A stretch of DNA of 64,000 nt from Spirulina sp034932185. GTDB lineage: Bacteria > Cyanobacteriota > Cyanobacteriia > Cyanobacteriales > Spirulinaceae. The notes under the pieces were generated by a model. It saw nothing but the letters and a program-made list of their open reading frames with translations. It had not been told where the DNA came from and searched no databases. The translations under genes and the position numbers were made by a program. The stretch spans positions 62,001 to 126,000 of the forward strand of contig NZ_JAYGHW010000089.1 in the NCBI RefSeq assembly GCF_034932185.1, given 5' to 3'. Every line of letters begins with the position of its first letter. Position 1 is the stretch's first letter. This document shows positions 33,316 through 41,144 of this stretch, in pieces.

Positions 33316-35562
33316 ATGAACAAATCCCTAGCCCATACCGCCGCCCTCGCCGCCATACAAGCCGCCGTCCATTGCTTGCTCGGTCAAACCCATGACGCTA
33401 CTGATCCCGCCGTCAAAGCAGCACAAAACCATCTTTCCTGGCCAAAATCTCCCCACTTTCAACCCCTCAAACTCATCTTTGATCGCATTGATCTTGGCAA
33501 AAATAATGGCCGTAACCATTACTGGCCCATTCAAACCCTTGAAACCACCGCAAACCATTGCCCCCCCATTCCCTACCCCGTAGGCCAAAAACCCGACAAC
33601 CTTGAAACCTGGCTCAAAGATATTCGCCAAGAAATCACCCTCAACCCCGAAGACTGGGACAACCTACCCCTGCTCACCTTAATTGTGGAAAAATACGGCT
33701 CCTTCATTAGCATCACCGATAACGATACCGCCTTCACCGACCTTGCCCGCTCCACCGCCGCCCTCGCCGCTGCCCTTGCTGACAATCCCCAAAACGAAAA
33801 CGTTACGCTCATTGGTGGCGATCTTTCCGGCATCCAAAAATTCATCTACACCATTTCCTCCGACGGAGCCTTAAAATCCCTCCGCGCCCGGAGCTTCTAC
33901 CTCGAACTTGTCACCGAAGAAGTGGTTCAACAACTGCTCACCGCCCTCGACCTCCCCCGTACCAGCATCATCTACGCCGGTGGCGGCAACCTATATCTAC
34001 TGGCCCCCGATCAACCGCAATTAACCAAAACCATTGAACAGGTTCAACAAAAATTCAACAATTGGCTATTTCAAGAATTTCAAGGCAAAGTTTTCCTAGC
34101 TTTAGCCGATCACGGCATTAAAGTTTCAGACTTGACCACCGATGAACTCGGCAAAGTCTGGAAAGAAATTCCTCAAAAACTTGCCATTCAAAAACAACAG
34201 AAATTCAATGACACTCTAGAAAATTTACTCGCCATCGAAGATAGCTTTAACCCCCCTTGCCAAGTATGCCACCGCGATGATACTCAAGACTTAAAGCCCC
34301 TTTCCATAGATAGTGAAACCCTCGCCTGCCCAACTTGTCGCACTATGTATAAGGTGGGAGACTACTTATTTGATGTTGAAACCATTGTGCGTTCAACACA
34401 AGAAAAAAAAGATGTCAATATTTTTCCTTTAGTTTTTAAGTTTGAAGATCAAACAGTTTACTACTATCCTTCTTTAAGTGAAAAACTAATTACACAGGAA
34501 ATCGATTCGGTTTTACTGGTCAATAGTTGGGATATCAAACGGTATCAATTTAAAAAGTATAAAAACCCTGTATCTTTGTTTTTGGGACAATACGGCCAAG
34601 AAAGTGAGGAAAAACCTAAAACCACAATGCAGGCCCAAGAATTTGCGGAAAAAGCTGAAGGCATTCCCCGCGTGGGCTATTTGCGGATGGATGTGGATAA
34701 TTTGGGCAAAATTTTTGCCCAAGGTTTAGGGGAATATTGCAATTTACCGCGTTTGGCGAGTTTGTCGCGGATGATGACGTACTTTTTTAAAGTGTATCTG
34801 AATAGTTTGGCGGAAAACCGAGCAGCCAATACGGTAGGCTTTGAAAAATTGACCGAGGAAGATAAACGCCTTAATCTCTTGTTTATTTATGCGGGGGGGG
34901 ATGACCTATTTATTGTTGGGGCATGGGATGAAGTGGTAGCTTTTGGTTTTGATGTGTACCAGAGCTTCCGAGCCTATACCGGCAAAAATCCTGATATTAC
35001 CCTTTCTGGCGGTGTCAGTTTAGCCACCGCCAAGTTTCCCCTTTATCAAGCTGCCAGTGAATCAGGAGACATGGAGGAACAAGCTAAAGGCAATGGGCGG
35101 GATAGTTTTGGTTTATTTGGTCAAGCCTTTAAATGGGATGAATGGCTGGGAGATGCCAAAATCATTGCAAAGTTAAGCCTGAGTGAAAATGAAACACTCG
35201 AAAAATATCTTAATGGAGTAAAGCCGCCCCTGTTTGGTATTTTACCCTTGGTGCAGAAATTAAATGAATTGAATGCAGAAAATAAATTATCCCGTGCTTT
35301 TGTTCGTAACCTGTTGGATACGGCAAGGCTCCAGGATTTAAAAATTCAAGATATAGAGCGCAAGAATATACAACATGATCGCATTGAAGATGTTCGTTAC
35401 TATCTGCATTTGCCTAAAATTGCCTATACCATTTCCCGTTTACCCCATGAATTAGATGAACGCTTAAGCCAATCGCTAAAAAACCCTTATAATGCTCCCT
35501 ATTTTAAGGCGATCGCCACTTGGCTCGAATGTTTAAACCGTCAATCTCGCAAGGAGGATTAA
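33316..35562 (+). CDS. cas10: Type III-A effector subunit Cas10/Csm1, HD-less
   Basis: 748 residues from the ATG at 33316. GDLSGIQKFIYTISS marks the first palm; AGGGNLYLLAP its core strand. A zinc ribbon (CQVCHRD...CPTCRT) precedes the second palm with RVGYLRMDVDNLGKIF and the cyclase motif YAGGDDLFIVG, GGDD at about 527-530. Cas10 is the large subunit and makes cyclic oligoadenylates from ATP on target RNA binding. The N-terminus (AHTAALAAIQAAVHCLLGQT) lacks the HD dyad found in DNase-active Cas10, so this protein should signal but not cut DNA. Followed directly by the Uma2-Csm2 gene. Confidence 0.95.
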   Translation: MNKSLAHTAALAAIQAAVHCLLGQTHDATDPAVKAAQNHLSWPKSPHFQPLKLIFDRIDLGKNNGRNHYWPIQTLETTANHCPPIPYPVGQKPDNLETWLKDIRQEITLNPEDWDNLPLLTLIVEKYGSFISITDNDTAFTDLARSTAALAAALADNPQNENVTLIGGDLSGIQKFIYTISSDGALKSLRARSFYLELVTEEVVQQLLTALDLPRTSIIYAGGGNLYLLAPDQPQLTKTIEQVQQKFNNWLFQEFQGKVFLALADHGIKVSDLTTDELGKVWKEIPQKLAIQKQQKFNDTLENLLAIEDSFNPPCQVCHRDDTQDLKPLSIDSETLACPTCRTMYKVGDYLFDVETIVRSTQEKKDVNIFPLVFKFEDQTVYYYPSLSEKLITQEIDSVLLVNSWDIKRYQFKKYKNPVSLFLGQYGQESEEKPKTTMQAQEFAEKAEGIPRVGYLRMDVDNLGKIFAQGLGEYCNLPRLASLSRMMTYFFKVYLNSLAENRAANTVGFEKLTEEDKRLNLLFIYAGGDDLFIVGAWDEVVAFGFDVYQSFRAYTGKNPDITLSGGVSLATAKFPLYQAASESGDMEEQAKGNGRDSFGLFGQAFKWDEWLGDAKIIAKLSLSENETLEKYLNGVKPPLFGILPLVQKLNELNAENKLSRAFVRNLLDTARLQDLKIQDIERKNIQHDRIEDVRYYLHLPKIAYTISRLPHELDERLSQSLKNPYNAPYFKAIATWLECLNRQSRKED

Positions 35563-35565
35563 GTG

Positions 35566-36576
35566 ATGACTATTACGCAGCTTGAAGTGTTAACATTTAG
35601 TGAGTATCTCAATTATAATGATGGAGGTGATAGCCTTTATGAGTGGGAAGATGGAGGGTTAATTGTTGTGAATCCCCTCAGTTTAAACCATGCTTTAATG
35701 ATCCGGTTGTTGATCAATCAATTTGAGGGAGAAATTGCCCGATTGATGCAGCCCTGGTTAACGTTATCAATGGTGGGGATACGAACGGCGATGAATCGCA
35801 GTCGGGTTCCAGATTTGATGGTGGTGACGCGGGATCAGGTTGATCCATTGGGGCCAGCAGTGTTGGAATCTGCGCCGCTGTTGGTGGTGGAGGTGGTCAG
35901 CCCAGAATCACGGGTGCGCGATTATCGCTACAAGCGTTCTGAATATAGTGTGGTAGGGATTGCGGAATATTGGATTGTTGATCCCCAAGACGCAAAGGTT
36001 ACTGTTTTATTTCTAGAGGAGGGTTTCTATGAGTTAAGCGAATTTACCGGATCGGATCAGATCGTTTCTCGTCTGTTCCCCCATTTATCACTGTCCAACA
36101 AGTTCTACAAGGATAAAGCTATGCCACAAACAAGGTCAACAGATCGACGCACACCTCCCCCTGAAATGCCTGAGGATATTAGTAAAACTATCAAGACGTA
36201 CATTGGCAATCTAGGCTCACTGAAAGACTATGAAATTCGGCAATTGGTGAAACACGCTGAAGACTTTGGGCCGTATCTAAAAAACCAAAGGTTAGAGACG
36301 AATCAGATTCGTAAATTTCTCGATGCTATCAATCGGATCAAGGCTCAAACCATTCAAGATGATGGCCAAAAAGTTACCTTTGATGCCATTGAAACTGAAA
36401 TTGTTCTACTCAAGCCCAAACTCGCCTATGCTGCTGCTCGGCAACTGGCAGTTAAACCTTTGAGCGAGGTGATGTCTATCGCCATTGACAAAACGCAAGA
36501 TCTTGAAGATTTTGCGCGTCTGGTTCAATTTATTGAATCTACCATTGCTTACCATAAAGCCCAAGGAGGCCGTTAA
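35566..36576 (+). CDS. Uma2 endonuclease-Csm2 fusion
   Basis: 336 residues from the ATG at 35566, three bases after the cas10 stop and with AAGGAGG upstream. Residues 1-185 are a Uma2 nuclease: VPDLMVVTRD (Asp), LLVVEVVSPESRVRDYRYKR (Glu, Lys) and IAEYWIVDPQ, all core residues present. Residues 186-336 are the type III-A small subunit Csm2: MPEDISKTIKTYIGNLGSLK, then LETNQIRKFLDAINRIK, LKPKLAYAAAR and the C-terminal AYHKAQGGR. No stop separates them. An internal ATG at 36121 with its own ribosome site could also give Csm2 alone. Csm2 lines the crRNA-target backbone in the Csm complex. Confidence 0.9.
   Translation: MTITQLEVLTFSEYLNYNDGGDSLYEWEDGGLIVVNPLSLNHALMIRLLINQFEGEIARLMQPWLTLSMVGIRTAMNRSRVPDLMVVTRDQVDPLGPAVLESAPLLVVEVVSPESRVRDYRYKRSEYSVVGIAEYWIVDPQDAKVTVLFLEEGFYELSEFTGSDQIVSRLFPHLSLSNKFYKDKAMPQTRSTDRRTPPPEMPEDISKTIKTYIGNLGSLKDYEIRQLVKHAEDFGPYLKNQRLETNQIRKFLDAINRIKAQTIQDDGQKVTFDAIETEIVLLKPKLAYAAARQLAVKPLSEVMSIAIDKTQDLEDFARLVQFIESTIAYHKAQGGR
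36121..36576 (+). other. csm2: Probable internal start producing standalone Csm2
   Basis: ATG at 36121 with AAGGA 7-11 bases upstream (ACAAGGATAAAGCTATG) would give a 151-residue protein starting MPQTRSTDRRTPPPEMPEDI. This is the normal N-terminus and length of cyanobacterial Csm2. The nine codons before it (SNKFYKDKA) look like untranslated leader now read through from Uma2. Confidence 0.7.
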
Positions 36577-36578
36577 TC

Positions 36579-37529
36579 ATGCCTGTTGTTGAAAAACCTC
36601 AAAAACAATTACTCGGTAAATTGGTGATCACCAGTGATTTAGTTGTTAAAACTGGCCTTCATATTGGTGGCGGCGGTGAAAATTTAGATATTGGTGGCTT
36701 GGATAAGCCCGTTATTCGTGATCCAATTACTCAACATCCCTATTTGCCGGGTTCATCGATCAAAGGTAAACTTCGAGCAATTTTAGAACGGTTGCACGAA
36801 AAACAATTAAATCGTCCAGGGGGATCTAAAACCTATCGCTATGAAAGTGATGATTTGGAAGATGGTTATAGTGATTTAGGTCGTGATCAGTTTGTGCCAT
36901 TTCAAGGAGCAAGCCATTGTCCTGTGAGTCGTGTTTTTGGTTCAACCGGATCAAAATGTTGTCTTAAGCCGGAAGTCGTTCGAGAAGCAGAGTTAGAAAA
37001 TAAGGGTGAGGTAACGATTGAGGGCAAAACTTATATTCGTACTAAAGGGCGTAATCATCCTGCACGGTTAATTGTGCGTGATTGTCATCTTAAGCAAGAG
37101 TCTGTTGACCAGCTTAAAGAAATTGATACGGGTTTATACATGACAGAATGGAAATTCGAGAATGGTATAGATCGGATCACATCAGCCGCAAATCCTCGTC
37201 AGCTTGAACGGGTTCCCGCTGGGGCAAAATTTGAGTTTGAGATGGTTTATACTGTTGAAGATGTGGAGCAAGCAAAAGAAGATTTGAAAAATCTTGCCAT
37301 TGCTTTAGCAGTTCTGGAAGATGATGCGCTAGGGGGGCATGGCTCACGGGGCTATGGCAAAATCTTGTTTGAAAACTTCAAAGCAGAATATCGTAGTATT
37401 GATTTTTATCAAAAGAAAGTCGATGCTGCCGATCAAGAAAAATTAGAACCTTCGGGTGAACCGATTCAAAATATTTCTCAACTATTGGATCGGTTTAGTG
37501 AAATTACTGGGTTATTGGGTGAGGGATGA
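36579..37529 (+). CDS. csm3: Type III-A effector subunit Csm3 (Cas7)
   Basis: 316 residues; AGGAGG precedes the ATG. GLHIGGGGENLDIGGLDKPV, then IRDP carries the conserved catalytic Asp of Csm3 backbone subunits, which cut target RNA at 6-nt intervals. PYLPGSSIKGKLRAILE and the glycine-rich DALGGHGSRGYGKI are RAMP signatures. The gene follows csm2 by two bases and overlaps csm4 by four. Confidence 0.96.
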   Translation: MPVVEKPQKQLLGKLVITSDLVVKTGLHIGGGGENLDIGGLDKPVIRDPITQHPYLPGSSIKGKLRAILERLHEKQLNRPGGSKTYRYESDDLEDGYSDLGRDQFVPFQGASHCPVSRVFGSTGSKCCLKPEVVREAELENKGEVTIEGKTYIRTKGRNHPARLIVRDCHLKQESVDQLKEIDTGLYMTEWKFENGIDRITSAANPRQLERVPAGAKFEFEMVYTVEDVEQAKEDLKNLAIALAVLEDDALGGHGSRGYGKILFENFKAEYRSIDFYQKKVDAADQEKLEPSGEPIQNISQLLDRFSEITGLLGEG

Positions 37530-38647
37530 TGGATAACTGGTATTTAGTCCGGTTGGATTTTGGCCAAAATGTGGCGCATTTTGGCCGGGTGGGGATTGGT
37601 TTGGAGGAGACGAGCGATCGCCTCCCCTCCGATAGCCTTTTTAGTGCGCTGATCAGCACCTATGCCCGCATCTATCCAGAGCATCTAGGGAGCTTGCTGG
37701 ATGCAATTAATGGCCCTAAACCCCCCTTTCGCCATAGTTCCACCTTCATCTACGTTCGGAATCAAGAAACCTATCGTTACTATCTCCCCAAACCCCTCAG
37801 CTTCCCGAAAAATTACCAAACCGATGATAACCTAACCCTCACCAAAGCCTATAAAAAACTAGCCTATCTTCCCTTAGAAGTTTGGCAATCTTGGTATCAA
37901 GGAGAAGGCTTCACTAAAGCGGATGGAGATGAAATCATTGCCCATGCCCAAGCTCAATCTTCCCAAGAAAATAGGCTACAAAAATTGGGAATGTTTGACT
38001 ATGGCAAAACCCATCGCACCGCAAAGTTACCCAAGGTTTCCCTAGATCGCATCACCCAAGCCAGCAACTTCTACCATACCAAGGTTGTTCAGTTTCAATG
38101 CGAATTCAAAGAAGCTGAATCTCAAAAAACGCAATCTGGAAAGCGTCAACCTGAAAAACAAGCGGGTCTCTATTTTCTCCTCCACTTCCCCCAAGCTAAT
38201 CCAGAACTGATGGATCAATTAAAAACAGTTCTGTCTGTTTTGGCGGATGAAGGAATTGGTGGGGAACGCTCTAGCGGGGCGGGTCGGTTTACGTTGGATT
38301 GGGTGAAAACGTTGCCGGAAGCGTGGCGATCGCTCCTCCAATTTGCCAAGCCCAACGCCTATAGTTTGCTCAGTTTATTTTGGAATGATCAAAAGGATGA
38401 ATTAAGCCAAATTAAGGAAGACAAGAATGCCCGTTATGAATTCCAAGACCGGGGGGGCTGGGTTTCCAGTTCTCCCACTGGCATTCAGGAGCGGCGCAAA
38501 AAAGTACGGATGTTTAGTGAAGGCTCGGTTTTTGCCTTTCCTCCTCAAGGTCGTTTAGCGGATGTCACCCCGCCCAGATTTAACGCCCACCCGGTCTATC
38601 GCAGCGGCCTCGCTCTCAGTTTACCTATCTCTATTGATCTGCAATAA
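37526..38647 (+). CDS. csm4: Type III-A effector subunit Csm4 (Cas5)
   Basis: 373 residues; the start overlaps the csm3 stop (ATGATGG). YLVRLDFGQNVAHFGRVGIG, then SDRLPSDSLFSALISTY and the glycine loop DEGIGGERSSGAGRF are typical of Csm4, which caps the complex and holds the 5' handle of the crRNA together with Cas10. Confidence 0.95.
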   Translation: MMDNWYLVRLDFGQNVAHFGRVGIGLEETSDRLPSDSLFSALISTYARIYPEHLGSLLDAINGPKPPFRHSSTFIYVRNQETYRYYLPKPLSFPKNYQTDDNLTLTKAYKKLAYLPLEVWQSWYQGEGFTKADGDEIIAHAQAQSSQENRLQKLGMFDYGKTHRTAKLPKVSLDRITQASNFYHTKVVQFQCEFKEAESQKTQSGKRQPEKQAGLYFLLHFPQANPELMDQLKTVLSVLADEGIGGERSSGAGRFTLDWVKTLPEAWRSLLQFAKPNAYSLLSLFWNDQKDELSQIKEDKNARYEFQDRGGWVSSSPTGIQERRKKVRMFSEGSVFAFPPQGRLADVTPPRFNAHPVYRSGLALSLPISIDLQ

Positions 38648-38649
38648 CT

Positions 38650-39906
38650 ATGGCTACATCCCCAGCACTCACTAAACCCGATTTTAACTACGAAACGGCA
38701 ACAATTCGCCTCACAAGTCCGATGTTACATATTGGTTCTGAGGTATCTCAACTCAGCCCCTTTGAGTATGTGGATACACCGGAAAAAGTGTATTTACCCA
38801 ATAGTGATTTATTGGCGCGGGAGTTACTCCGGCGGGGGCGTTTAAATGACTATATTGGCAATATTGAACGGCGTGAACCGATTACGGATATTTTAGAAAC
38901 GAGTTTTGGGGATAATTGGCCGCAGGCTAAGGCTGTTACTGGTGAGCGCATTTTTCCGGCCCATCTTGCTAGTCGCAATTGGGTGGAGGGCAATATTACG
39001 GATCTACGGCCGATGATTCGTAATGGGATGGGACAGTTGTATATTCCCGGTTCATCGATTAAGGGGGCGATTCGGACGGCTATTGCTTACCATCTTCTCA
39101 AAAATGCTGATCAGTATCATGTGTCACCCAATAAGCGGGTGAGTGAAATTGAAAAACAGCTTCAAGCTTCAATGGGAGATTTAAGGCGGAAAGCAAAGTT
39201 TTATGATGATAAAGCTTTTATGGATGAGTTATTTACTAATTTTACACTGAAGGATAATCGCGGTAGTGATAAAATTGGCCCGAATACAGATTTTATGCGG
39301 GCAATTCATGTTACTGACTCTGAACCGTTAATCTCAAAAACTTTAACCGCGAGAAATGGTAAAAAGCAGACTTTTAATATTGCTGTGGTGGGTGAGGTTG
39401 TTATTTCGAGTCGTTTTCCGGATTGGAAGGCAAAGTTTAAGGCTCCGATTTATGCTGAGTTGTTAAATAATGTGCGTAGTGAATTAACTATTACATTGGA
39501 TCGTCATTTATTGGCACAGTTTCAGCATAAAAATGGAATGAAGCTGCCTTTTGAAAATTTGGATCAGCTTTTAAGTATTTGTCAAGGGTTTGCTCGGCGG
39601 CAATGGGAGTTGGAAGCTGAATATTGGGCAAAAATTGGTAATGTGAACGACTTGAATATTGATTTGCTTTGGGATAAGTATTATTCAAAGCCTGATTGTG
39701 ATTATGACCTGCGTTTAGGGTGGGGAACCGGGATGATGGGGACAACAGTCGGGAGTTTATTTGAGCCAGAATTATGCTCACAAATTCGGGATACTTGTGG
39801 AATTCCAGCACCGGGTTTTGAGGCTCCGAAGTCGCGGCGAACGGTGAAGGATGCCAGGGGTGAATTGCGTTATCCTTTGGGTTGGGTGAAACTTAAGAAG
39901 CTTTAA
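38650..39906 (+). CDS. csm5: Type III-A effector subunit Csm5
   Basis: 418 residues. ATIRLTSPMLHIGSEVSQLS, then YIPGSSIKGAIRTAIAYHLL and a C-terminal LGWGTGMMGTTVG are Csm5 RAMP features. Csm5 caps the 3' end of the backbone and helps recruit crRNA-trimming nucleases. It starts two bases after csm4. Confidence 0.95.
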   Translation: MATSPALTKPDFNYETATIRLTSPMLHIGSEVSQLSPFEYVDTPEKVYLPNSDLLARELLRRGRLNDYIGNIERREPITDILETSFGDNWPQAKAVTGERIFPAHLASRNWVEGNITDLRPMIRNGMGQLYIPGSSIKGAIRTAIAYHLLKNADQYHVSPNKRVSEIEKQLQASMGDLRRKAKFYDDKAFMDELFTNFTLKDNRGSDKIGPNTDFMRAIHVTDSEPLISKTLTARNGKKQTFNIAVVGEVVISSRFPDWKAKFKAPIYAELLNNVRSELTITLDRHLLAQFQHKNGMKLPFENLDQLLSICQGFARRQWELEAEYWAKIGNVNDLNIDLLWDKYYSKPDCDYDLRLGWGTGMMGTTVGSLFEPELCSQIRDTCGIPAPGFEAPKSRRTVKDARGELRYPLGWVKLKKL

Positions 39907-39907
39907 A

Positions 39908-40681
39908 ATGATGCTGATTCGTGCTAGTTGGCAACTGACTCCGGTTGAGCCGATTTCTTTACCCCGTGCCTATGGGTTGGAGTTGGTGAAGATGGTTCAT
40001 GAAAAAATGGGGTTAAGGTTGGGGGATGAGGCGGTTCCGAGTACAAGTTTTGCGGGATTGTTGGGGCAAGCACAGTATGGGGGGGATTTTGTCCGCTTTG
40101 ATGCTGGCGAAAGGTATCAAATGATGTTGGGGGGCTTGTGTGCGGAGAGTAGTCAGCGGATTTTAAATCTCGATTTGGGGGAAAAGTTGGCATTTTTAGG
40201 GGCTACTTTTGCGGTTGCTGATCCGGTGCAGGTTGTGACGAGTTATGAGCAACTTTATACGGAGCAGGTGGCCCAAGAGCCGGAAGCGTTGCGGGAGTTT
40301 TCGTTGCAATTTCTCACGCCTACGGCGTTTTCGCAGCAGCGTTTACATTTGCCGTTGCCTGTGCCGACGTTGATGCTGCGGAGTTGGCTGGAGCGGTGGA
40401 ATCATTTTGCGCCGGTTTTTTTGGGGGGGGATGAGTTGGTGCAATATTTTGGGGAGGCGATCGCTCTCAAGCGTCATCAGATCCGCACGCGGACGCATTC
40501 TCTGCACCGGGGTTATCTGAATGGGTTTGTGGGGGATGTGACGATTCAAGTGCTTACCCGTACTGATCCGCTGTTGGCGAATGTGGCGCATTTGTTGGTG
40601 AACTATAGCCAGTTTGCGGGAACGGGGATGAAAACTCGTTTGGGAATGGGTAAGGTTGTTGTGTTGAATGCTGATGGGTGA
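39908..40681 (+). CDS. cas6: CRISPR pre-crRNA endoribonuclease Cas6 (for array 2)
   Basis: 257 residues, one base after csm5, so part of the effector operon. FSLQFLTPTAFSQQRLHLPL and GTGMKTRLGMGKVVVL (glycine loop) are Cas6 signatures. It lies at the array 2 side of the operon and is probably specific for that repeat. It is 80 residues shorter than the array 1 enzyme. Confidence 0.93.
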   Translation: MMLIRASWQLTPVEPISLPRAYGLELVKMVHEKMGLRLGDEAVPSTSFAGLLGQAQYGGDFVRFDAGERYQMMLGGLCAESSQRILNLDLGEKLAFLGATFAVADPVQVVTSYEQLYTEQVAQEPEALREFSLQFLTPTAFSQQRLHLPLPVPTLMLRSWLERWNHFAPVFLGGDELVQYFGEAIALKRHQIRTRTHSLHRGYLNGFVGDVTIQVLTRTDPLLANVAHLLVNYSQFAGTGMKTRLGMGKVVVLNADG

Positions 40682-40707
40682 TCAATAATGAAGGGGAGTT
40701 TTAGGTT

Positions 40708-41013
40708 ATGTTCACGGCTGTTCAAAGAATTGTTGAGAAGTATCAAGCTTTGGGGATTATGAAGGCGGGTGAAATTTTGCTTGAGCCTTCGGTGGCTTTG
40801 TCTTTAATGCAGGAGCTTCAGCAAGAGAATAATCGCATTTATGGTGTGGATTTTTGGTATTATCGGGATGGTCAGCTTGTTGAGGATTTCAACTCTTTGG
40901 ATCTGAGTGATGTTAAAGATCCGCAGGCGGCTGCAAGAATTACGCAGGTCTTTTTGTCTGAATATTTACCGAAAAATATTGTGTTGGTTTCTTTGGTTTT
41001 TGATGATGATTAG
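40708..41013 (+). CDS. Unknown small protein at the end of the csm operon
   Basis: 101 residues; GGGGAG at -13, 26 bases after cas6. Sequence begins MFTAVQRIVEKYQALGIMKA and ends IVLVSLVFDDD; it includes YGVDFWYYRDGQLVEDF. It is acidic, with an alpha/beta feel and no motif I can name. It lies between cas6 and the trailer end of array 2. It may be a genuine CRISPR accessory protein or an unrelated passenger such as an immunity-type protein. Confidence 0.7.
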   Translation: MFTAVQRIVEKYQALGIMKAGEILLEPSVALSLMQELQQENNRIYGVDFWYYRDGQLVEDFNSLDLSDVKDPQAAARITQVFLSEYLPKNIVLVSLVFDDD

Positions 41014-41037
41014 TGGTCAATATCAGAGGGGGAAAAT

Positions 41038-41143
41038 AGAAACCGGGTTGAGTTGATCGGTTTGTTTGTGGTCGAGGCTATGCCAAAAACCCGGTTTCTT
41101 CATCGCAAAATAACCTGTAGGGGCGCAATGCTTGCGCCCTCCG
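41038..41143. repeat. AACCCGGTTT inverted repeat and short family A element
   Basis: AGAAACCGGGTT (41038-41049) and AACCCGGTTTCT (41090-41101) flank ~40 bases; the motif also occurs at 10660-10751. GTAGGGGCGCAATGCTTGCG, then CCCTCC follows at 41117-41143, a copy of the element at 62303-62330. The CRISPR array starts two bases on. Confidence 0.85.
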
Positions 41144-41144
41144 G

